From Bipolaris cookei (taxonomy: Eukaryota > Ascomycota > Dothideomycetes > Pleosporales > Pleosporaceae): a stretch of DNA of 64,000 nt. The DNA lies in contig NRSV01000034.1 of assembly GCA_002286855.1 (NCBI GenBank), positions 248,001 through 312,000 of the forward strand, read 5' to 3'. The notes under the pieces are model-generated. The model saw only the letters and a list, made by a program, of their open reading frames with translations. It was not told the DNA's origin and did no database searches. This document shows positions 56,193 through 64,000 of this stretch, one piece after another; within the stretch, counting starts at the first letter, position 1, and each line of letters begins with the position of its first letter. The translations under genes and the position numbers were made by a program.

Positions 56193-59100
56193 ATGCCTTC
56201 CCTTGTCCGAAAGCTGCTCATTTTCGCAGCGGTCGATGGCCTGATCCTGCAGCCTTCCCCGCCCCGCAACCATCCGCCCACGACACAACAGGCCATCAAA
56301 GTCGACTACAAGGGCAATGTCGGGCCACTACTAAAGGATAGGCGCGAGGAAGACACTACAACTATATCTGTCGAGGCGCATGGCATAATTGGTATGGGCG
56401 TTTACATGGGCGCATTTTGACGCTCACGAGTTGCTGACAACTCGAATAGGGCTTCTCAAAATTGCGACATCGCACTTCTTAATATCTATATCCGATCGCG
56501 AACAGGTCGCGCAAATACGTGGAAAGCCTATCTACAAAATTACCGATGTTGCCCTTATTCCACTCTCTTCCCAGACCGATGCCGACAAGGCCATTGCAGC
56601 CACTCGTGACCACCTGAGACGTCGCAACAAGTCACCAGGGGCTGAGGATGAAGATACCGAGAGCGAGGGCGACGAAGATGCACCCAGTGTGACCGACTCA
56701 GTCGTCGGGGATCTACCTCCAGCATCGAATGAAGTCACAGACCCGGTTACTGGGCGAAAAAGTAGTCCTTCACAAAAGACCAGTGTTGCTGAAGATGTCA
56801 TACAACGGAAAGGTGTATATGGGAGATTTGCTGACAAGTGGTTCTCTCGGAAGGGCTGGAGCGCAGATAACAGGCGTTTACAAGGATTCACCTCAGAAGA
56901 AAATCTGGCCGCCAGGTATGCACGGCAGGATGCCGATCCAGCGGTGTCGAAGGAGCAACAAAGATCTGAGGGCGAATCAAGGCCGGATGCAATCCCGACC
57001 AAGGATGAAAATGTACCCCAAGAAGTTAGCCCTACAGCAATACCCAAAGCACTGGGCGGCAAGAAGGATGGAGCAACCGTAGCTTTGTTGCCCAAGATCT
57101 TGCAGACGACGAAGATGTACTTTGCGTCAGGCAATTTTTTCTATTCATACGACTATGACATTTCAAATGGCATCGGCCAGCAGCAACCAAACTCTAGCGT
57201 GCCACTCTTCAAACAGTTTGATCCTCTAGTTAGTCGACATCTTATATACATATTGCGCACCCACTGACCTCTTTTCAGTTTTTCTGGAACCAGAACATTA
57301 TATCTCCTTTTATTGAGGCTGGCCAGCACTCCTTTGTGCTGCCAATCATACAAGGCTTCGTTGGACAGAGGTCTTTTACTCTCAAGACTACGGATTTGCA
57401 GTCCTGCAGTCTCGTGGTTGATCCAAGCGCAACACCAGACGACATACAGTTGCAGCCTTGGCTAGAGAAGCAAAAACAGGAGGCACAGCAAGCAGAGAAC
57501 GAGAATACCGAGATAAGCTCAAAGCAGGACTCTTTTGTTCAAGGCAAAGACTTTCTGTTAACACTCATTTCGCGTCGTTCGAACAAGCGAGCTGGACTCC
57601 GCTATTTACGTCGTGGCACAGACGACGAGGGTTGCACTGCGAATAGCGTCGAGACTGAGCAGATACTCTCGACTCCAACTTTTGACACGACCCAAGATAA
57701 GATATTTTCTTTTACACAATTCCGTGGATCTATACCACTGTTCTTTTCTCAGTCGCCATACAGTCTTAAGCCTCAAGTTACTACGTGGGGCTCTTTTGAG
57801 ACGAATGCGCTTGCCTTCAAACGGCACTTTCTCGACCTATCGTCGCGGTACGGAGATATATACTGTGACTCGTTGATTGACAAGCACGGTACAGAGGCGA
57901 AGATCGGCGAGCTGTATGAACAACACGCAAAGGCGCTCAACGAAAACGGGGGTATCGACGGAAAAGGCAAACAGCTGGGATTTGAATGGTTCGACTTTCA
58001 CAACGTCTGCCGTGGAATGAGGTTTGAGAACGTTTCGAGGCTGATGGACTCGATTGAGCCTTTCATGAAATCGTCAGGTTGGATTGAGATTGCGGATGAC
58101 CAAGTACAGAAAAAGCAGACTGGCATTTTGCGAACGAACTGCATGGACTGTCTGGACCGCACCAACGTGGTTCAATCAGCTTGTGCTAGAACTGCTCTGG
58201 AGGCCCAATTATCATTGGGCAACTATCACATCGATCTCCAACACGACCCTAGTACTTCGTGGTTCAACACCCTGTGGGCGGACAATGGCGATGCCATCTC
58301 GAGACAATATGCCGGCACAGCTGCACTCAAGGGCGACTTTACACGAACGCGTAAACGGCAGATCACGGGCGCTCTGACTGATTTTGGACTAACTCTGACT
58401 CGCTATTACAACAATATTGTCAATGACTACTTTGCCCAGGCACTTATCGACTACCTTCTTGGTCGCGCGACCGACACCATATTTTCCGAGTTTGAAGCGG
58501 ACATGAAGAGCTCGGACCACTTTGTTGATCTGCGCAGAGTACGGCAGCAAGCTATCGAGCACTCAGCAGGTATCGTCATTGAAGACCATGACGAGGACTT
58601 GGTCCAGGGCTGGACACTCAGTGTACCCACTGCAGCGAACCAAGTGAAGACAACGACGTTCGAAGAGGCGATTCTTTTGCTCACAGAAAAAGCTCTGTAC
58701 TTTTGCCGTCTGGACTGGGGTACCGAGAAGGTACGGGAATTTGAGCGCATCCCGCTTGAAAATGTGCAGGGCCTCATGCGCGGTGTTTATATTACGTCAA
58801 CCCTAGCCCAACGACATATGGACACAGACAAGAATGTGGGGCTCATCATCCGATACCGACCCGACAGCCGTGGTAAGCTAGTACGCAGAAACACCAGAGT
58901 ACTGGATTCGGAGCCTGGCGAGGATTCAGCCAAGGACGAGGCTCAGAAAGCCCCAAAGCAAGATGATGCCGCCGGCAGGTTCTTAGCGTTCAAAGCGTTA
59001 CCAGCGCACAGTAGTGTTCCCGTGGCATCTGGCGATGCAGTCGAAGATGAGACCGAGATTGTCAAGTCAGTCTGCGATGAGATTGCGCGGGCTGCCAATG

Positions 59101-59240
59101 GTGTGCGCAGAGGAGAAGGTGAAGGGGATCGAAAAGTGGAGATTGAAGAAAAGGATATTATCAGCCTTGGGGATGCAAAGAAGAGTACCGGTTACCTGGA
59201 ACAGTTTGAGTATTCTCTGAAGAAGCTTGTTTGGGGATAA
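56193..59240 (+). CDS. Sac-domain phosphoinositide phosphatase with hSac2-like C-terminus
   Basis: Three exons (56193-56391, 56450-57228, 57279-59240) give 979 residues. Removes phosphates from phosphatidylinositol phosphates on membranes. The N-terminal Sac region starts MPSLVRKLLIFAAVDGLILQ and continues GIIGLLKIATSHFLISI across the first intron. A long acidic Ser-rich insert (about 130-290) splits the Sac fold, then FYSYDYDISNGIGQQ, FFWNQNIISPFIEAG and QFRGSIPLFFSQ. The catalytic CX5R loop is RTNCMDCLDRTNVVQS. After about 720, an hSac2-type region (GWTLSVPTA, LTEKALYFCRLDWGTEKV, VGLIIRYRP) follows, as in INPP5F/Sac2 relatives. Start chosen at the first ATG. Intact. Confidence 0.87.
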
Positions 59241-59393
59241 GTAGATGGATGCAGTGTATGCTTGGCACGATATAACTTCCCAGGTGATGACCCGGTCTAA
59301 ACTATTGGTTTCCCAAAAACCGTGTACCCATAATCTTCTGAGTCGGCCACCCTGCTTATCCTTACCGCCATCGCCATCGTCGAACCGTGTACC

Positions 59394-59909
59394 TTACTCG
59401 TCATCGCTCCAGTCAATCCCTTCCATACCGTCCTCAAAACTTTCGCTCTCTTCATATTCTCCCTGTTCCTCGCTATGAAACTTTACGAGTTCGTGCTCAA
59501 AAGTCTTAGGTCCAATGCCGGGAGGGTGAAGCGCCCAGATTACAGCCTCCACTTCCATCTTACGCGCCTGCGATTGTGCGCTCCATTTGAGATCCTTCGA
59601 CAAAATCCTTGCAGGTGGAATATCGCCCCAAGAACAGCAAGGAAGACCCCACCTCCGGCAATTTGTATAAACATCGGTACCTAATTCCTTCTTGCACCCC
59701 ACCTCATAGCCATCTATCTCTAGAATGAGTGACGTAATCCAGCACAAGTAGCAATTAGTGCGCTTACCAGAGATACCCTTTACTTCTCCCTGCTTCCCAT
59801 CGAGACCGAACTTGACCACTTGTACTTTGATGGCCGCACTAGATAGCTTCCCTGCCGGCAATACTCGAATAGATGGATCGTGAGGACCGAAACTGATAGA
59901 CTGTATCAT
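59394..59909 (-). CDS. Hypothetical protein, unrecognised
   Basis: Reverse-strand frame from ATG at 59907-59909. A possible 48 bp intron (59720-59767) has good borders; spliced length is 155 residues, and the unspliced form also stays open (171). The sequence (MIQSISFGPHDPSIRVLPAG, IDGYEVGCKKELG, AVIWALHPPGIGPKTFEHEL) is protein-like, with a strongly acidic C-terminus ending DGMEGIDWSDDE. No family recognised and no signal peptide. It is convergent with the Sac gene. More 5' exons are possible. Confidence 0.5.
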   Translation of the reverse strand: MIQSISFGPHDPSIRVLPAGKLSSAAIKVQVVKFGLDGKQGEVKGISGKRTNCYLCWITSLILEIDGYEVGCKKELGTDVYTNCRRWGLPCCSWGDIPPARILSKDLKWSAQSQARKMEVEAVIWALHPPGIGPKTFEHELVKFHSEEQGEYEESESFEDGMEGIDWSDDE

Positions 59910-60185
59910 GTAGTCGTAACGACTCTGCGTAATTCTGAGCAGCACGTTATTGAATGCTCATCCTCTCTCACCGACTGGAGCCCAAGTTCGTGGATACTCG
60001 AAAGGACATTGTGTCCCTCTTCCAGCCGCCAGTTCCCCAATATCAGGCAGGAAACTTCAAGTTTCAGGCATATGATGACTGGGATCATATCTATGGCGGA
60101 AAGAGTCGACCTCCAGTACGTTTCAGGTGGGGCACCGACTCTCAAGCTCTCTGCAAGATGACATTCCTTGTGTGCATACCTGCAT

Positions 60186-60242
60186 GTACCGGTTACCTGG
60201 AACAGTTCTAGTATTGGTTGAAGAAGCTTGTTTGGGATTAAG
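60186..60242 (+). repeat. Partial duplicate of the Sac gene 3' end
   Basis: 57 bp matching 59185-59241 (last codons and stop of the Sac gene) at about 50 positions, starting GTACCGGTTACCTGGAACAG. In this copy the frame meets a TAG where the gene has a Glu codon. Confidence 0.75.
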
Positions 60243-62208
60243 CCTTGAGGCGTGTAGGTGCTGCTTGGCTGGGATTTTGTGTACATGATTTGGTGCATAG
60301 TAGTTGCGCACATTCTTAGAGCTGGTAGCGGTGGCATTGATTAATTGTAATTGCTGAGAGTTTTCCGAGTTTCTGTTCTTTCAAGAGAGGTGCGTACACG
60401 AGTGTGACAGCATCTTGGGGGTACATGAAAGCAAAGAACAGCAACAAAGTATGAATACATCTGCTGCTTTGCATCCTCATCCAATACTCAAACCATTCGG
60501 TACATCATTCATGCTGATGAATAACTATACTTGGCCGTGTTTCGAGGCAGTTGAATGTGGGGGGAAACGGTCACGGACCCAACACACCGGATGTACAGTT
60601 TGTAGTACAAGAGCAAGTGTGGAGAAGAATGCGGGTGGCCTTGACCTTGGGTTTCCGAGCAAGCTTTCGATCGGCAGCACAATTTCTTGCTTAGGCAATG
60701 TACCCACTTTGCTTGATTACGCCTCATGTTCAAGGAACATGGGACGTCATGTTGTATGTGGAGCCGCGATAGACGGATGAATACGGGCAAGAGTAATACA
60801 ACAATACTGATATGTGTAATGGCTGAGTATTGGCAGCACAGTGTGATGTTGCAGTATCAAGGCTTCTTTTTTTTTCTTTTCCCCCTTTCCCCTCCTCCTC
60901 TTCTTCTCCACATATCCTTCTCTTCACTAAGTGTGTGTGGTAGACTCCACTCTCGCACCCGAGCCATGTGATGACTACCGCCCAGTATCCAGTTTTCTGC
61001 ATCTCATCGGTGTGCGCTAGAAATACGAGCACATGCAACATGCAACGCTCGCTTTGCCCATACACGGTGGTGGGGATAATATCGAGGGGAACCTGGCTTC
61101 CCACGACTGATAAGTACGATGAAAAGACATGAATCGTAACCCAATGACGATACAAGGCACAACGTAAAAGACTTGCCCAGGCTCATCATACACCATAAAT
61201 TCATACTACGCCATGCAACGCCAGCCTCAAGCGTGCCTCGGCGCAAAGCTTGAGCTGTGGACCTCGACGGGAGGCGCTTCCAACATCCACCGCCGACTGC
61301 AACATGGATCCACTCGTAAAAGCGGACCTCACCCAACCTAATTGGCTACACCTTGCCTATAACCGCAACCTACCGACGTCATCAGTGGGAACCTCATCAC
61401 ACACACACCGCACGAATTGGCAACCAGGCCCACTTTTGTTTGCACGCGAAGGAAAAAAAATGATACCGAATGGGGTGTGTGCGAGGAAAAACAGTGGGTG
61501 TATGGAGTCTGGAGAGATTATGGAGAGAAAGGGGGGGATTTTTTGCGGAGAGTGCGGAGGAGCCCAGCATCAACATACACGCGCGGCCATGGGAGTAAGT
61601 AGACAAATAGCAGCAGAATCACGGCACCGATCAAAGCCCGCTATGCGGAAGAAAGAGAAGGCTGCTAATCGATCGAATTTCTGCTTTTCCCTTATCGTGC
61701 AAAAGCCGGACGTCTGATTCCCCCCTGCTCCCACAACCCGTGACCCGTCGCCAGCGGTCTCGGCATCAAGTAACCCTCCAACCAAGCCATGAATCGCAAC
61801 GATAAGCACTAAGTCACCCTGACCATGTCAGGGCTTGACGTTTCTTCTTTGCGCCCCGCGAGATCCACGTTGTTGCTTGGCTCTCCCCAATCACTGACTG
61901 GTGCTGCGGAGGCTATACCAAGCTTGGTAGTACATCAGTAGCATGTACCTCAGCTCTGTGTGTGGGTGTGCCGACAAGGCCCCAACCAAGCATTCCCAAT
62001 ACCGGGACAGAGTTAACGTACGCTTGCGGGGCTCCCACGTTGGCTTTTCCGGGACCTGACTATTGCCCGCGTTTGTGGTCCCCAGTCTGCGGAGGGCAGC
62101 AGGGTATATAATGCTACTCGTGCACCCGTGCTAGTTTTGCTGTTTCTTTCTTCTATCAACTGCACTTGTTTCTGCGTTGGTGGTTACTGTCGAGAAGTAA
62201 GGGCAACC
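60243..62208. other. Intergenic, no gene recognised
   Basis: About 2 kb. Frames up to about 155 residues occur on both strands but lack motifs. A pyrimidine-rich tract lies at 60865-60945, and a likely promoter with a TATATAA-like box near 62104 precedes the transporter. Confidence 0.4.
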
Positions 62209-64000
62209 ATGTATCAAATTGGGAATATTTACGGTATCACGGCTATTGCCGTTATTGGTGGTGGGTTGTTTGGGTTTGATATCAGTTCTATGAGCGCTAT
62301 GTATGTTGCTTGGCCCCTTGACTTTTCAACTGCTTGAGGGGATGAGATGCTAACGAGGATAGTTTACCGACCCAACAATATCGATGTTACTTTAATCAAG
62401 GACCGTTGGGTCCGCCTTTCACAGGCCCTGAGGAGGCGTGCTCTGGACCTAAGGCTGATGTACAGGGCGGTATCACCGCTGCGTAAGTGCTCATCACCAC
62501 AATTAGTGTATTGTTCTAACACGAAATAGTATGCCCGGTGGCTCCTTTGTTGGTGCTCTCGTATCTGGATACCTCACAGACAAGCTGGGTCGTTGTCGCG
62601 CAATCCAGATCGGCTGCCTCATCTGGATCATCGGATCAATAATTTCTTGTGCCGCCCAGAACATTGGCATGCTCATTGTCGGTCGCTTCATCAACGGTCT
62701 CTCCGTCGGTATCTGCTCTGCCCAAGTCCCCGTCTATGTGTCTGAACTAGCGCCTCCATCTCGCCGTGGCCGCGTTGTCGGAAGCCAACAGGTAAGCTTT
62801 CAAAACTTACAACATGTTTCATGCATTTTTTGATCGTGTATTGGAAAATAGTGGTCGATCACTTGGGGAATACTCCTGATGTTTTACATCTCCTACGGCT
62901 GCAGTTTCCTGGATGGACCCAAGGCCTTCCGTATCCCATGGGCCCTGCAGATGGTCCCCGCCATCATCCTTGGTTTCGGTCTCATATTTCTCCCCGAATC
63001 TCCACGTTGGCTCGCGCGTCACGACCGCTGGGAAGAGACTCAGGCCGTTCTCGTGCTGGTTCATGGCAAGGGCGATCCGAACAACCCGTTTGTCAAGCTC
63101 GAAATGGATGAAATTCGCCAGGCGATTGAGTTTGAACGCCAGAATGCCGATGTCACTTTTATGGAGCTGTTCAAGCCTAACATGATTAACCGCCTTCACA
63201 TCGGTGTCTTTACCCAGATTTGGTCGCAACTTACTGGAATGAACGTTATGATGTGAGTATCTCGAAAAAACCTATCTTCCCAGTATGGAAACTGATAATC
63301 TCACAGGTACTACATCACTTACCTCTTCGGCATGGCAGGACTTGATGGGAACACCAACCTCATCGCCAGCTCCATCCAATACGTCATCAACGTAATCATG
63401 ACTGTCCCCGCCCTCCTCTTCATGGACCGCTGGGGCCGCCGCCCCATGTTCGTCATCGGCGCCACCCTCATGATGACCTGGATGTTCGCCAACGCCGGCC
63501 TCATGGCCTCGTACGGCAAACCCGCACCCCCCGGCGGCCTCAACAACATCGCGGAACAGTCCTGGGAAATCGGCGGTGCCCCCTCCAAAGCCGTCATCGC
63601 ATGCACTTACCTCTTCGTCGCTTCTTACGCACCTACTTGGGGTCCCGCATCGTGGGTCTACCCCCCTGAAATCTTCCCGCTCCGTATCCGCGGCAAAGCC
63701 GTTGCGCTTTCTACTTCCGCGAACTGGATCTTTAACTTTGCGCTGTCGTACTTTGTTCCGCCCGCGTTCGTCAACATCCAGTGGAAGGTGTATATCATTT
63801 TTGGATGCTTCTGCGCGGCCATGGCTATCCATACGTTTTTGCTTTTCCCTGAGACTGCGGGTAAGACGCTTGAGGATGTGGAGGAGATGTTTATGACGAA
63901 GATCCCCGCGTATAGGACAAGGGTTGAGTATAGTTCTACGAGGAATGCGGAGAGGGGGCGATTTGAGGAGAAGGGAGCGGGACTGGAGCAGAGTCCGGAG
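62209..64000 (+). CDS. Sugar-porter MFS transporter, runs off the right edge
   Basis: Proton-coupled monosaccharide transporter of the major facilitator superfamily, in the plasma membrane. Exons 62209-62300, 62363-62482, 62530-62791, 62852-63252 and 63307 to the edge, about 523 residues so far. Motifs: GLFGFDISSMSA in helix 1, TQQYRCYFNQGP loop, GYLTDKLGR after helix 2, the PVYVSELAPPSRRGR motif, FLPESPRWLARHDR, QIWSQLTGMNVMMYYITYLF in helix 7 across the last intron, MDRWGRRPMF, WVYPPEIFPLRIRGKA and FPETAGKTLEDVEEMF. All sugar-porter signatures are intact. Only the last part of the cytoplasmic tail is missing. Substrate preference cannot be read from sequence. Confidence 0.9.

Noticed and set aside
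61250..61717. 155-residue plus-strand open frame before the transporter
   Set aside because: No domain, Cys/His spacing not meaningful, and the composition is that of surrounding intergenic DNA.
1..64000. CRISPR arrays, rRNA, tRNA genes
   Set aside because: No regularly spaced direct repeats of CRISPR type, no rRNA-like sequence, and no cloverleaf with A/B boxes that I could confirm by eye.

Overview
The window looks like a chromosome segment of a filamentous ascomycete, most likely a Dothideomycete of the Pleosporales type. This is an inference from many short (about 50-90 bp) GT..AG introns, the gene families present (PTH11-like fungal rhodopsin-domain receptor, HET-NACHT-WD40 protein, GH105, fungal PARP) and a pogo/Fot1- and Tc1-rich repeat island. 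It has two housekeeping-type gene blocks separated by about 23 kb of nested transposable elements.

Left block (1-15.6 kb): the start of an F-box protein gene (-), a divergent eight-exon poly(ADP-ribose) polymerase (+), a Pex22-like peroxin (-) divergent from the eIF2B gamma subunit (+), a decayed unknown gene (7.1-8.5 kb), about 3 kb of gene-free DNA with a degenerate tandem repeat of 106-111 bp period, a fungal rhodopsin-domain (PTH11-type) membrane protein, a small four-helix membrane protein, and a small secreted SnoaL-like protein.

Repeat island (15.97-39.19 kb): five Tc1/mariner-superfamily elements encoding pogo/Fot1-type (four) or Tc1-type (one) proteins. At least three have long matched terminal inverted repeats (TIRs) and TA target duplications. 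One (37.3-39.2 kb) has a complete transposase frame; the others are broken by stops, an internal deletion or insertions. A 188 bp solo LTR with a 5 bp target duplication sits inside one transposase. An unclassified repeat, here called R, occurs six times, and a 5'-truncated LINE with an 11 bp target duplication lies next to the last element. Inside the island, a HET-NACHT-WD40 (HNWD-type NLR) gene is bracketed by inverted R copies and outer 63 bp inverted repeats that abut TA dinucleotides on both sides. The whole 5.3 kb unit looks like a mobile or formerly mobile element carrying an NLR gene. This is the most interesting structure in the window. The NLR carries one apparent single-base frameshift between HET and NACHT and four 126 bp WD40 repeats that are nearly identical except at a few residues.

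Right block (39.3-64 kb): a 2,078-residue DH (RhoGEF-like) protein, a secreted GH105 unsaturated rhamnogalacturonyl hydrolase, an EBP-type sterol isomerase, an acetamidase-type amidase, a PI-PLC-C1-like gene with two nonsense codons, a short-chain dehydrogenase, a Sac-domain phosphoinositide phosphatase, a small hypothetical protein, and a sugar-porter MFS transporter that runs off the right edge.

There is no operon logic; genes are independently transcribed. Themes that recur are phosphoinositide handling (Sac phosphatase, PLC-C1 relic), carbon acquisition (GH105, amidase, sugar porter) and non-self recognition (NLR). No CRISPR, rRNA or convincing tRNA was seen. Intron positions were placed by eye from splice signals and protein continuity, and products were assigned from remembered family motifs, without database searches.
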